From positions 1-29,880 of the forward strand of contig DASQGO010000057.1 of assembly GCA_035632555.1 (NCBI GenBank): 29,880 bases of DNA. Direction: 5' to 3'. Both the position numbers and the translations under genes were made by a program. The notes beneath the pieces are model-generated. The model saw only the letters and a program-made list of their open reading frames with translations. It made no database searches and was not told the DNA's origin. Source of the DNA: 2-02-FULL-62-14 sp035632555. GTDB lineage: Bacteria; Nitrospirota; Nitrospiria; Nitrospirales; Nitrospiraceae. This document shows positions 1-8,464 of this stretch, in pieces (position 1 is the first letter of the stretch; each line of letters begins with the position of its first letter).

Positions 1-148
1 CGGGACGCCGGCCGTGGTGCGGGTGAAGGATGCCGCCGGGCGCCTGCTGGCCGTCGGCAAGATGCTGCCCGGGCCGGCGGGAAACGACCTGGCTCCGGGC
101 ATCGCGATCGACAAGGTTCTGGTGGACGCGGATACGGTCAATCGGTAA
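1..148 (+). CDS. truB: tRNA pseudouridine(55) synthase TruB, C-terminal fragment
   Basis: Only the last 48 codons are in the window, read from base 2 to a TAA at 146-148. The peptide has the pattern of the TruB C-terminal PUA-like domain: VVRVKDAAGRLLAVGKM, then a short acidic tail. TruB makes pseudouridine 55 in the T-loop of nearly all tRNAs. The catalytic aspartate lies upstream, outside the window. The call rests mainly on position, because truB directly before rpsO and pnp is one of the most conserved bacterial gene orders, and the visible residues agree with it. The stop is 31 bases before the rpsO start, so the two genes are probably co-transcribed. Confidence 0.8.
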   Translation, partial: GTPAVVRVKDAAGRLLAVGKMLPGPAGNDLAPGIAIDKVLVDADTVNR

Positions 149-179
149 GGAGACATTGTTCAAGGAAGGAGAAGATGGG

Positions 180-449
180 ATGGCATTGACAAAGGAAGCA
201 AAGACGGGCGTGATCCGGGAGTATCGCCGGCATGACAGCGACAGCGGATCGCCGGAGGTGCAGATCGCGGTGCTGACCAACCGGATCACCTATTTAACGG
301 AGCATTTCAAACTGCATAAGAAGGACCATCACTCGCGGCGCGGGTTGCTGGAGCTGGTCGGGCGCCGCCGCCGGCTGCTGAATTATCTGCAGCGGATCGA
401 TGCGAGCCGGTACAAGGCCGTTCTGGAGCGGCTGGGCATCAGGAAGTAG
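180..449 (+). CDS. rpsO: 30S ribosomal protein S15
   Basis: This is an 89-residue protein, the usual S15 length, starting MALTKEAK. It carries the family core in order: DSGSPEVQIAVLTNRI, LTEHFKLHKKDHHSRRGL, then LLNYLQRIDASRYKAVLERL. S15 binds 16S rRNA early in assembly of the 30S platform. The reading frame is open further upstream to base 30, but the ATG at 180 is chosen because AAGGAGAAG precedes it and because it gives the exact family length. It lies between truB and pnp as expected. In other bacteria S15 represses its own translation; no specific operator could be identified here. Confidence 0.98.
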   Translation: MALTKEAKTGVIREYRRHDSDSGSPEVQIAVLTNRITYLTEHFKLHKKDHHSRRGLLELVGRRRRLLNYLQRIDASRYKAVLERLGIRK

Positions 450-519
450 TTCACCACCCACGCGCCGTGCGAGACCGGCGCGATCATCGGGCTGCTTCCA
501 CAGGTGAACACGGACATGC

Positions 520-548
520 GCTCACGGCGTGAGCCCATCTCTGTGGGC
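520..548 (+). promoter_or_regulatory. Hairpins in the rpsO-pnp spacer
   Basis: Two perfect inverted repeats lie in the 134-base spacer. The first is GCTCAC (520-525) with GTGAGC (529-534) around a GGC loop. The second is GCCCA (533-537) with TGGGC (544-548). They share bases 533-534, so they cannot both form completely. No T-tract follows, so this is not a typical intrinsic terminator. In E. coli a hairpin here is cut by RNase III and lets PNPase control its own mRNA. A similar role is only an inference from position. Confidence 0.4.
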
Positions 549-583
549 ATCTGTGGGGTAGAAAGCAAGAGGAGACAGATGTC

Positions 584-2698
584 ATGGCACATGTAGTTGA
601 GATTGAGTTAGCCGGGAAAATACTCCGGCTTGAAACCGGTCGCGTGGCGCGGCAGGCCGACGGCGCGGTGCTGGCGTCCTACGGAGATACGGTCGTCCTG
701 GCAACGGCCGTTGCGTCCCAGACGGCGAAGCCGGGCGTGGATTTTCTGCCGCTTACCTGCGATTACCAGGAGAAAGCCTACGCCGCCGGAAAAATTCCAG
801 GCGGCTACTTCAAGCGCGAAGGGCGGCCCTCGGAAAAAGAAGTGCTCACCAGCCGGCTGATCGACCGTCCGATCCGGCCGCTGTTCTCCGAGAACTATCA
901 TTTCGAGACACAAGTGATCGCGGCGGTGTTGTCCGCCGATCAGACCGGGACTTCTGATGTCATCGGCATCACGGCGGCGTCAGCCGCGCTGTCCGTGTCG
1001 AACATTCCCTTCCTGGGTCCGGTCGCCGGCGTGAAAGTCGGCCGCGTGGACGGCCAATTCGTGATCAACCCCGACCTGGCGACGCTGGAAAAGAGCGACC
1101 TGCATCTCGTCGTGGCCGGCACGGCCGATGCTGTGATGATGGTCGAGGGCGGGGCCAACGAGCAGCCCGAGGCGGTGATGCTCGGGGCGATCGAAGCCGC
1201 GCATGCCGAGATCAAGCGGATCGTCGCCAAGATTCTGGAACTGCAGGCCAAGGTCGGCAAAACGAAGCGGACCGTCCCCGAAGAGCATATCGACGAGGGA
1301 CTGAAGAAGCAGGTGCGCGACCTCGTGGCCAAGCAGATCCGCGAAGCGATCTTCATCCCGAACAAGTCGGCCCGCCAGGAGAAATTGGACGAGATCAAGA
1401 AAGAGGCGGTGGAGAAGCTCAAGTCCGACGATCCGAACCGAGAACGGCACGTCAAGCTGATCTTCCACTCGCTGGAGTACACCGAAGTCCGCAACATGAT
1501 CCTCGAGAAGGGCTCGCGCGCGGACGGCCGCGGCCCTGCCGACATCCGCCCGATCACTTGCGAAGTCGGCGTGCTGCCGCGTACGCACGGGTCGGCGCTG
1601 TTCACGCGCGGCGAAACGCAAAGCCTGGCCGTGGTGACGCTGGGGACCTCGGACGACGAGCAGCGCATCGATGCATTGGAAGGCGAGTACTACCGGACCT
1701 TCATGCTCCATTACAATTTCCCACCGTTCAGCGTCGGCGAGGCGCGGCCCTTGCGCTCGCCGGGCCGCCGCGAAGTGGGACACGGAGCGCTGGCCGAGCG
1801 CGCGCTCAAGCCGGTGATCCCGGACAAGGAAAAGTTTCCCTACACGCTGCGCCTCGTCTCGGACATTCTTGAATCCAATGGCTCCTCGTCGATGGCGACC
1901 GTCTGCGGCGGGTCGCTGGCCATGATGGACGCGGGCGTGCCGATCAGGGAGTCAGTGGCAGGGATTGCGATGGGGCTGATCAAGGAAGGGGATCGTGTGA
2001 CGATCCTCTCGGATATTCTGGGTCTCGAAGATCACCTGGGCGACATGGATTTCAAGGTGACCGGAACCAAGAATGGCGTGACGGCGCTGCAGATGGACAT
2101 CAAGATCGCTGGCATCACGGCGGCGCTGATGAAGGACGCACTGGAGCAGGCGCGCAAGGGCCGACTGCACATCCTTGAGGCGATGGCGAAGGCGCTGTCG
2201 GCGCCGCGCACGAATCTCTCGCCGTACGCGCCGCGCATCTTTACGATCAAGATCAAGCAGGACAAGATCCGCGAGGTGATCGGTCCGGGAGGCAAGACGA
2301 TCCGCGGGATCATTGCCGACTGCGGCGTGAAGATCAACGTGGAGGACACGGGGATCGTCTCGGTCGCCGCGGTGGACGAAGCGTCGGCCAAGAAGGCGAT
2401 CGACCGGATCAACAGCATCATCGAAGAAGTCGAAGTCGGCAAGATCTATTCGGGCACGGTCCGCAAGATCATGGATTTCGGCGCCTTCGTTGAGATCCTG
2501 CCGGGAACGGACGGGCTGGTGCACATCTCCCAGCTCGCGCATCACCGGGTCAAGTCAGTGGCCGACGAAGTTTCGGAGGGCCAGCAGATCATGGTGAAGG
2601 TGATGGAAGTCGACCGGCAGGGCAAGATTCGCCTCAGCCGCAAGGAAACGATGGAGCCGCCGACGGTCGGCGCCGCGAAGGAATCGTCCGGCAGCTGA
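584..2698 (+). CDS. pnp: Polyribonucleotide nucleotidyltransferase (PNPase)
   Basis: This 704-residue protein has full PNPase architecture: two RNase PH-like domains joined by an alpha-helical linker, a KH domain with IREVIGPGGKTIRGI near residue 562, and an S1 RNA-binding domain from about residue 618 (GKIYSGTVRKIMDFGAFVEI). The second PH domain shows ESNGSSSMATVCGGSLA and the DILGLEDHLGDMDFKV signature. It degrades RNA 3' to 5' phosphorolytically and can add 3' tails, acting in the cytoplasm, often within a degradosome. The ATG at 584 follows GAGGAGA at a good distance. The TGA overlaps the next gene's ATG as TGATG, suggesting translational coupling. The C-terminus is short after S1, ending KESSGS. 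Confidence 0.98.
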   Translation: MAHVVEIELAGKILRLETGRVARQADGAVLASYGDTVVLATAVASQTAKPGVDFLPLTCDYQEKAYAAGKIPGGYFKREGRPSEKEVLTSRLIDRPIRPLFSENYHFETQVIAAVLSADQTGTSDVIGITAASAALSVSNIPFLGPVAGVKVGRVDGQFVINPDLATLEKSDLHLVVAGTADAVMMVEGGANEQPEAVMLGAIEAAHAEIKRIVAKILELQAKVGKTKRTVPEEHIDEGLKKQVRDLVAKQIREAIFIPNKSARQEKLDEIKKEAVEKLKSDDPNRERHVKLIFHSLEYTEVRNMILEKGSRADGRGPADIRPITCEVGVLPRTHGSALFTRGETQSLAVVTLGTSDDEQRIDALEGEYYRTFMLHYNFPPFSVGEARPLRSPGRREVGHGALAERALKPVIPDKEKFPYTLRLVSDILESNGSSSMATVCGGSLAMMDAGVPIRESVAGIAMGLIKEGDRVTILSDILGLEDHLGDMDFKVTGTKNGVTALQMDIKIAGITAALMKDALEQARKGRLHILEAMAKALSAPRTNLSPYAPRIFTIKIKQDKIREVIGPGGKTIRGIIADCGVKINVEDTGIVSVAAVDEASAKKAIDRINSIIEEVEVGKIYSGTVRKIMDFGAFVEILPGTDGLVHISQLAHHRVKSVADEVSEGQQIMVKVMEVDRQGKIRLSRKETMEPPTVGAAKESSGS

Positions 2699-3951
2699 TG
2701 TACCGCAAGGTCGTGCTCGACAACGGGGTCCGGCTTGTCACGGAGCGGATGCCGTCGCTTAAGTCGGTCACGATCGGCATCTGGGTCAACGTCGGCTCGC
2801 GCGATGAAGAGCAGGGAGAAGAGGGCTTCTCCCACTTCATCGAGCATATGTTTTTCAAAGGGACCGCGACGCGATCGGCCGCCCAGATCTCCCGCGAGAT
2901 CGACGCCCTCGGCGGCGAGATGAACGCCTTCACCACCCGCGAAACGACGACGTTCTACGTCAAGGTCCTGGACGAGCAGTTGCAACAGGGGCTGGCGCTC
3001 CTCGCGGACCTGTTTCACCACTCCCGTTTCCCGATAAAAGAAATCGAAAAAGAAAAGCGGGTGGTCCTGGAAGAGATGCGCATGGTCCAGGACGACCCGG
3101 AGGAGTGGGTGCAGGATCTGCACACGCAGCAGATGTTCGGCGCGCATCCCTTAGGCCGGCCGATTTTGGGGAAAGCGGCTACGATCAAAAACCTGGGCCG
3201 CCAGGATATCCTCGGGTACGTTCAACGCTACTATCATCCGCATGAAACGGTCGTGGCCGTCGCCGGCAACTTCGAGCAGAAGCGGCTGCTGTCCCTGCTC
3301 GACACCCATTTTGGCCGGTTCGAGCGTCCGGCGGCCACGCGGCGAAACCGGCGGCCGGCGGAAATTCACGGCGGGCTGCAGGTGCACGAGAAAAAGCTGG
3401 AGCAGGCGCACCTGTGCCTGGGACTCAAGGGCATCTCCGTCGAACACAAGGACCGGTATGCGGCCGCTCTCCTCAATGCCGTACTGGGCGGCAATGTCAG
3501 CTCGCGCCTGTTTCAGGAGGTCCGCGAAAAACGCGGCCTGGCCTATTCTATCTACTCCTGCCTTTCCGCCTACAGCGACGGCGGCATGTGGTCCGTGTAT
3601 GCCGGGACCCGCCCTTCGGAAGCGCCGACCGTCATCGAGCTGGTGACGCGGGAGCTTGCGCGACTCTGCAGGAACGGGATTCCGCGGGACGAATTGGCGC
3701 GGGCCAAGAACCAGATGAAGGGCAGCGTGATGCTGGGGCTGGAAAGCACGTCCAGCCGGATGGGCAAGCTGGCCAAGGATGAGTTGCACCATGGGCGCCG
3801 GGTCTCTTTGGAGGAAGTGATGGCGGGCATCGACCGCGTGAGCGAAGCGCAGGTGTTGGCACTAAGCCGTGAACTGTTCGATCAGCGCCGGCTCTCCGTT
3901 GCAGCGCTTGGACCCGTGTCCCGCCGGGCTCTGGCAAGTGCAGTCCGCTAA
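2698..3951 (+). CDS. M16 family zinc metallopeptidase (processing-peptidase-like)
   Basis: This 417-residue protein starts in the stop codon of pnp. It has the inverted zinc motif HFIEH at residues 46-50 (M16 consensus HxxEH). Next come the downstream helix GGEMNAFTTRETTTFYVKVL and the EKEKRVVLEEMRMVQDDPE segment, which supplies the third zinc ligand. The C-terminal half has the inactive-lobe pattern, with LGGNVSSRLFQEVREKRGLAY. It has the length of the single-domain bacterial family that includes B. subtilis YmxG (MlpA), also found next to pnp. No signal peptide is visible, so it is probably cytoplasmic. The substrate is unknown. Confidence 0.93.
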   Translation: MYRKVVLDNGVRLVTERMPSLKSVTIGIWVNVGSRDEEQGEEGFSHFIEHMFFKGTATRSAAQISREIDALGGEMNAFTTRETTTFYVKVLDEQLQQGLALLADLFHHSRFPIKEIEKEKRVVLEEMRMVQDDPEEWVQDLHTQQMFGAHPLGRPILGKAATIKNLGRQDILGYVQRYYHPHETVVAVAGNFEQKRLLSLLDTHFGRFERPAATRRNRRPAEIHGGLQVHEKKLEQAHLCLGLKGISVEHKDRYAAALLNAVLGGNVSSRLFQEVREKRGLAYSIYSCLSAYSDGGMWSVYAGTRPSEAPTVIELVTRELARLCRNGIPRDELARAKNQMKGSVMLGLESTSSRMGKLAKDELHHGRRVSLEEVMAGIDRVSEAQVLALSRELFDQRRLSVAALGPVSRRALASAVR

Positions 3952-4013
3952 ATACTGCTCCGACGGTCGCGTAACCCATTGACGGGTCATTGATTTTTCT
4001 CGTTTTTCACAGC

Positions 4014-4025
4014 GACCGATCGGTC
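4014..4025. promoter_or_regulatory. Perfect 12-bp palindrome GACCGATCGGTC, candidate operator
   Basis: GACCGATCGGTC is a perfect palindrome ending ten bases before the -35 box at 4036. Its arms (GACC/GGTC) resemble the core of some TetR-family operators, recalled from memory. No regulator gene is adjacent, so the binding protein is unknown. Position suggests control of the promoter for the two exported proteins. Confidence 0.4.
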
Positions 4026-4035
4026 AAATATTTCC

Positions 4036-4064
4036 TTGACAAGGTTTGAGGGATTCAGTACGAT
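4036..4064 (+). promoter_or_regulatory. Sigma-70-type promoter for the 4147 gene
   Basis: TTGACA at 4036-4041 is separated by exactly 17 bases from TACGAT at 4059-4064. The -35 box is a perfect consensus. Transcription would start near 4071, giving a leader of about 75 bases with a strong AAGGAGGG ribosome site at 4132-4139. It probably serves both following genes, as no clear terminator lies between them. Confidence 0.6.
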
Positions 4065-4146
4065 TGCCCCCTGCTTCGGTCTTTTGATGCGCTTATAAGT
4101 CAAGGTTGTGATTGGTTGTTTTTTTATTTGTAAGGAGGGACGAGTG

Positions 4147-4671
4147 ATGAAGAGAGGAGTCGTTATCTCGGCGGTTTCCTTCTTCTTTGTGATGGGCCTC
4201 ACGCTGGCCGGCTTTGCCGTGGCGGCGGATGCGCCTGGTGCACCGACCGGACCTGCTGATATCACGGCAGACGGGAAGCTTGGTGCGTTCAAGGCTCAAG
4301 CGGCCAAGACGCTCAAGGGCCGTGTGTGGGCCCAGTGGGCGGACAATCCGGAACATGAACTCCTGTTCGGGATTCAATACTGGAATACGGATCAGCCTGC
4401 CTCGGGGACGCCGAGCGGGCGGTCTTCCTCCGATCTCGATGTGCGGCCTCCGGATCCGTTGTTCGTCTGCTGCGCGTGGGGCTTCACCGGCGGGACCGAC
4501 AAGAACAATCCCTATGCCGGCTGGTACCATGCCGCCACGACCGTGCGCCTATCAGTGAAGGACAAGGGGCTCATGGACAAGATCATCAAGGCGTCGCAGG
4601 AACTCACGGCCATGGAAGTGACACTGGACGGCCGGACGATCACCGATTTTAAATTGCTGAAGAAGGACTAG
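4147..4671 (+). CDS. Exported protein of unknown function
   Basis: This is a 174-residue protein not recognised as a known family. It starts with a clear Sec signal peptide: MKRG, a hydrophobic stretch, and a probable cut after AVA before ADAPGAP (about residue 26). The mature part of about 148 residues contains TLKGRVWAQW near its start, an adjacent cysteine pair in FVCCAWGFTGG, and a final DGRTITDFKLLKKD strand. The ATG at 4147 is preferred over one at 4108 because the ribosome site AAGGAGGG lies just upstream; a GTG directly before it is also possible. It is the first of two tandem exported genes, probably periplasmic. The TL-x-GRV segment and the C-terminal pattern recur in the next gene, hinting at a shared fold. 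Confidence 0.75.
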   Translation: MKRGVVISAVSFFFVMGLTLAGFAVAADAPGAPTGPADITADGKLGAFKAQAAKTLKGRVWAQWADNPEHELLFGIQYWNTDQPASGTPSGRSSSDLDVRPPDPLFVCCAWGFTGGTDKNNPYAGWYHAATTVRLSVKDKGLMDKIIKASQELTAMEVTLDGRTITDFKLLKKD

Positions 4672-4738
4672 AGTAGATTCAGCCACAGACCGTCTTTTTG
4701 ACGACAATCATCTCGGTTCTTTTTAAGGAGGGAGCATC

Positions 4739-5413
4739 ATGAGAGTTCATAAGACAGGCTGGGCGTTCCTCGCCGCCATGGCCCTGGTGGTCTGCGTGAC
4801 CTCCACCGCTCTGGCCATCGAAGCGTTCCAGGAGCGGTTTGAATGGGGAGACATGAGCAAGCCGACGACGCTTCAGGGACGGGTGATCATCCTTGATCCC
4901 TACGATGAAGCGGTGTGGATCAATGTCGCCGTGTTTGGCGGCAATGCCGAGAGCGGCTATTTCTGGCAGAGGATTCACCCGGGGAAAAATCTGAAGTTCT
5001 ATGCCGATAAGGGTGCGTGGGACGAGTTGAAGAAACTGGCCCGCCCGCATGCAGGACCGGCAGCGGCCAAGGACGTGCCTCCGTCCTCACAGACGGCGCT
5101 GATTGAGTTTACGGTGCAGGAGACGGAGCAGAATCACCGGGTGATCACGTCGGTGAAGAAGCTGCCTGAAATTGCCGGCGAGCCGACGAAACCGCGTGGC
5201 ATCCGTACCTTGAAAGAAGCGGCCTGCCAGGGCAAGGATGAATTCGAGGCTGGGTGTTATAAGGCCAAGCAGATGCTCAATACCACTCCGAAAGGTGCCG
5301 GCACGGTACCCATGGACTACGATGTGCTTCTTCCTGGTGGGAAGCCGGTGGGTGGGTTGATACCATGGACTGCCGAGTATAATTTGCCCGGCGGTAGCAG
5401 CGGCGGGCACTAA
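4739..5413 (+). CDS. Exported protein of unknown function, possible paralogue of its neighbour
   Basis: This is a 224-residue protein with a signal peptide; the likely cut is after STALA, before IEAFQERF. No known family is recognised. The mature domain has TTLQGRVIILDPYDEAVWINV, then a KGAWDELKKLA helix, then a strand ending RVITSVKKLPE. This order parallels the preceding gene. The C-terminal third is different: it contains a Cys pair (ACQGKDEFEAGCYKAK) and a Gly/Ser-rich end. A strong TTAAGGAGGGAG site precedes the ATG. It lies 67 bases after the first gene without an evident terminator between them, so the pair is probably one transcript ending at the terminator at 5439-5476. Confidence 0.75.
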   Translation: MRVHKTGWAFLAAMALVVCVTSTALAIEAFQERFEWGDMSKPTTLQGRVIILDPYDEAVWINVAVFGGNAESGYFWQRIHPGKNLKFYADKGAWDELKKLARPHAGPAAAKDVPPSSQTALIEFTVQETEQNHRVITSVKKLPEIAGEPTKPRGIRTLKEAACQGKDEFEAGCYKAKQMLNTTPKGAGTVPMDYDVLLPGGKPVGGLIPWTAEYNLPGGSSGGH

Positions 5414-5438
5414 GCCGCGCGTTCCATTGGAACTATGA

Positions 5439-5476
5439 AAAAGGGGCGGTGCTTTGCAGGAGGCATCGCCCCTTTT
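5439..5476. terminator. Bidirectional intrinsic terminator
   Basis: A 14-bp stem joins 5439-5452 (AAAAGGGGCGGTGC) to 5463-5476 (GCATCGCCCCTTTT), with one G-U pair and a 10-base loop. The stem ends in A/T tracts on both sides, so U-rich tails form in either direction. It lies between the convergent exported-protein gene (+) and mutS (-) and can end both transcripts. Confidence 0.88.
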
Positions 5477-5501
5477 GCTTTTCAGGAATATGAGCCAGCC
5501 C

Positions 5502-8132
5502 CTACTTTTTATCCTGCTCGTCCAAGCGGCGCTGTAAATCTGCCAGTCGGTTCATGGCTTCGAGCGGCGTCATCGAGAAAAGATCGATCTGCCGGACCTC
5601 TTCAATGATCGGGTGGGGCGGTGGTAGGGAGGGGTCGGGAGAAACGCCAAAGTTGGTCTGCTGGGACGATTGCGCCGAGGCCGAGGACTGTTCCAGTTGC
5701 GCCAGTACTTCTTGCGCGCGGCTGATCACGGGGAGTGGGAGGCCGGCCAGCCGGGCCACGTGAATGCCGTAGCTCCGGTCGGCGCCGCCTTCGACGATCT
5801 TGCGAAGAAACAGCACTTCCTCGTCCCGTTCCTTCACCGCCACCGTGTAGTTCTTCACGCCCTCGTGCCTATTTGCCAGTTCCGTCATCTCGTGATAGTG
5901 CGTGGCGAACATCGTTCGCGCTCCGACGTGGCTGCGGTCCTGGATGTATTCCGCGACGGCCCAGGCGATGCTCAGGCCGTCGTAGGTGCTGGTGCCGCGC
6001 CCGATCTCGTCCAACAAGATAAGGCTGCGCGTGGTGGCGCTGTTAAGAATTTGGGCCGTTTCTGTCATTTCGACCATGAACGTGCTCTGGCCCGCGGCCA
6101 GATTGTCGGATGCGCCGACGCGGGTGAAGATCCGGTCCGCGAGGCCGATGCGGGCGGATCGGGCCGGTACGAAACCGCCCATCTGGGCCATCAGCACGAT
6201 CAATGCCACCTGCCTGAGATAGGTACTCTTGCCGGCCATGTTGGGGCCGGTGAGGATCAAGAGCCGGTTGGTCTCCAAGTCGAGGAGTGTGTCGTTGGGC
6301 ACGAAGCCTTGCGGCAGATCCAGCCGTTCCACGACCGGATGCCGTCCGTCGCAGATTCGAATTTCACCGTCCTCATTTATTTCGGGTCGCACGTAGCCGT
6401 TGCGCGCGGCTATTTCTGACAGAGACGTAAATACGTCGAGCACGGCAATGGCAGCGCCCATCGCTTGGACGCGGGCAGTTTCCTGCGCCAGTTGCACCCG
6501 AATGCGCTCGAAGAGTTCCTGTTCAAGTGCCCTCTGTTTCAGGTCTGCGCCGGTGACCTTGTCCTCCAGCTCCTTGAGTTCCGGTGTGATGAACCGCTCG
6601 GCGTTGGCGAGAGTCTGTTTGCGACTGTAGTCGGCGGGGACCTTCGCCAGATTGGTTTTCGTGATTTCTATATAATAGCCGAAGACCTGGTTGAACCGGA
6701 TCTTCAGGGACTCGATGCCAGTCCGCTCGCGTTCCCGCGTTTCCATCTGCGCGATCCAGTGTTTGCCGTCCCGTCCGATCGTCCGCAGTTCGTCGAGCGC
6801 AACGTCATAGCCCTCGCGGATGATGCCGCCATCCCTGATTGTGGCGGGCGCGTCCGACAGGATGGTTTTCTCGATCAAATCATGGACGTCGGCCAGGTTG
6901 TCCCAGTCCGCAGCCATCTCGCGCAGCGCCTGGGCGCGGCAGGAAGCCACCCGCGTGCGAAGCTCAGGCAGGACCGCCACCGATTGTTTCAGTGCGAGTA
7001 AATCGCGCGGCGATGCCGCCCCTAATGATACGCGGCTGCCGAGGCGCAGGATGTCTTGCACGGACCGTAGCGCGGCCCGGATCGCGACACGGGTTTCGAG
7101 GGCCTGCAGCAACTCGCCGACGGCGTCGAGTCGGGCTCGGATCGGGTCGATGCGGAGCAGGGGGCGGACGATCCACTCTCTCAGCACCCGGCTTCCCATC
7201 GCCGTGACGGTGTGGTCCAGGATTGCCAGCAGGGTCGCGTCCTGCCGGTCTTCGATCAGTGACCGGACGAGTTCGAGATTTCTGATGGTTGCACCGTCGA
7301 GGTGCATGTCCTCGCCGGAACGGCGGACACGGAGTCCGCGCAGGTGCACCAGGCTGGCCGTCGGCCTGGTTTCGCGCAGGTACCGCACCAACGCGCCGGC
7401 AGCCTGAATCCCAAGCGTCAGGCCCTTGCAGCCGAATCCCTCCAGTGAGGCGACGCGAAACTGCTCCAGCAACATCTGTTCCGCCTCGCGCAGGTCGAAC
7501 GATGCCTGATCCCGGGCGCAGAGCCGCACGCCGCCCGCCCGGCTGCAAATTGTGCGAATCGGCCCGGTCAGCGAAGCGGGGTGGATCAACTCCTTGGGTT
7601 CCAACCGCGCCAATTCATCCTGCAGATCATGAGGGGCCTGCGCTCCCGCAAACTCCGTCACCCAAAACTCGCCGGTGGACAGATCGAGGGCGGCCAACCC
7701 AGCTGCGGGCCTCTCGTACGAAAGGGATGCCGCGGTCACAGCGGCCAAAAAATTGGATTCTGTCGGGCGCAGCAGTTCGGCGTCCGTGAGGGTGCCGGGC
7801 GTATAGAGCCGGACAACTTCGCGGCGCACCAGCCCCTTGGCCAGTTTTGGATCTTCCACTTGATCGCAGAGGGCGACCGTCCGGCCCGCCTTCAGCAATT
7901 TGGCAATGTAGCCGGTAGCAGCGTGGAAGGGGACGCCGCAGAGAGGGACGGGCGCGGCGCTGGACTTGTCGCGCGAGGTGAGGGCGATCGAGAGCAGCCG
8001 CGAGGCCTCTTCCGCGTCCTCGTAGAACATTTCGTAAAAGTCGCCTACGCGAAAGAACAGGATGGCGCCCTCATAGGCGCGTTTGATCTCCCGGTACTGG
8101 CGCATGAGCGGGGAGAGATCGGCGTCGTTCAT
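5502..8132 (-). CDS. mutS: DNA mismatch repair protein MutS
   Basis: This 876-residue protein is full-length MutS. The mismatch-wedging F-x-E motif is at residues 32-34 (DFYEMF). The clamp and lever regions are followed by the ABC-type ATPase with Walker A GPNMAGKST near residue 629, the LAAGQSTFMVEM signature, LILLDEIGRGTSTYDG (Walker B) and the FATHYHE switch. A C-terminal tail ends in LADLQRRLDEQDKK, the tetramer-forming part. It recognises mispairs and recruits MutL. It is the last gene of a leftward operon, its ATG overlapping the stop of the LapA-like gene by four bases, and it ends at the bidirectional terminator. No mutL or mutH is present in the window. Confidence 0.98.
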   Translation of the reverse strand: MNDADLSPLMRQYREIKRAYEGAILFFRVGDFYEMFYEDAEEASRLLSIALTSRDKSSAAPVPLCGVPFHAATGYIAKLLKAGRTVALCDQVEDPKLAKGLVRREVVRLYTPGTLTDAELLRPTESNFLAAVTAASLSYERPAAGLAALDLSTGEFWVTEFAGAQAPHDLQDELARLEPKELIHPASLTGPIRTICSRAGGVRLCARDQASFDLREAEQMLLEQFRVASLEGFGCKGLTLGIQAAGALVRYLRETRPTASLVHLRGLRVRRSGEDMHLDGATIRNLELVRSLIEDRQDATLLAILDHTVTAMGSRVLREWIVRPLLRIDPIRARLDAVGELLQALETRVAIRAALRSVQDILRLGSRVSLGAASPRDLLALKQSVAVLPELRTRVASCRAQALREMAADWDNLADVHDLIEKTILSDAPATIRDGGIIREGYDVALDELRTIGRDGKHWIAQMETRERERTGIESLKIRFNQVFGYYIEITKTNLAKVPADYSRKQTLANAERFITPELKELEDKVTGADLKQRALEQELFERIRVQLAQETARVQAMGAAIAVLDVFTSLSEIAARNGYVRPEINEDGEIRICDGRHPVVERLDLPQGFVPNDTLLDLETNRLLILTGPNMAGKSTYLRQVALIVLMAQMGGFVPARSARIGLADRIFTRVGASDNLAAGQSTFMVEMTETAQILNSATTRSLILLDEIGRGTSTYDGLSIAWAVAEYIQDRSHVGARTMFATHYHEMTELANRHEGVKNYTVAVKERDEEVLFLRKIVEGGADRSYGIHVARLAGLPLPVISRAQEVLAQLEQSSASAQSSQQTNFGVSPDPSLPPPHPIIEEVRQIDLFSMTPLEAMNRLADLQRRLDEQDKK

Positions 8133-8464
8133 GCCGTGGGCTCGTCGTTTCCAGTTGATGAAGAGGGCTGATCGGGCTCCGATCCGCGCTGAGCCTCCCG
8201 CAGTTGCTCCAGCTCGGCTTCGGCTTCCTGGAGCTGTTTGGTCTTGCGTCGCAGGTCGATTCGTCCCCGCACCCAGGCGGGAAAGAGCAGGATGGAGGAA
8301 ACCAGCAGGCCGATCACGAATCCACTCAGGATCGGCACGTACACTTTGGTCTCCGCCGACTTCAATCCGAAAAAGTACCGGAGCGTGATTTCCTGGTCCT
8401 GATTCTGCAGAAAAAAGCTCAGCGAGAGGGCAAGCAGGATGAAGACGAGAATCAGGCGAATCAT
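8129..8464 (-). CDS. LapA-domain small membrane protein
   Basis: This 111-residue protein has two membrane segments, about residues 2-20 and 42-62. They are separated by the NQDQEITLRYFFGL segment typical of the LapA/DUF1049 family. A cytoplasmic coiled coil rich in Glu, Arg and Gln follows (KTKQLQEAEAELEQLREAQ), then a short polar tail. In E. coli LapA works with LapB to control LPS synthesis through LpxC turnover. No lapB is beside it here, so only the fold is assigned. It overlaps both neighbours by four bases, which implies coupled translation. Confidence 0.8.
   Translation of the reverse strand: MIRLILVFILLALSLSFFLQNQDQEITLRYFFGLKSAETKVYVPILSGFVIGLLVSSILLFPAWVRGRIDLRRKTKQLQEAEAELEQLREAQRGSEPDQPSSSTGNDEPTA

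Noticed and set aside
980..1783. Long minus-strand open frames inside pnp
   Set aside because: They are codon-bias shadows of the GC-rich pnp gene; their translations show no family pattern and no ribosome site.
3974..4012. Small ACCC/GGGT hairpin with T-runs after the M16 peptidase gene
   Set aside because: The stem is only four pairs and the T-runs are interrupted, so it is too weak to call a terminator.
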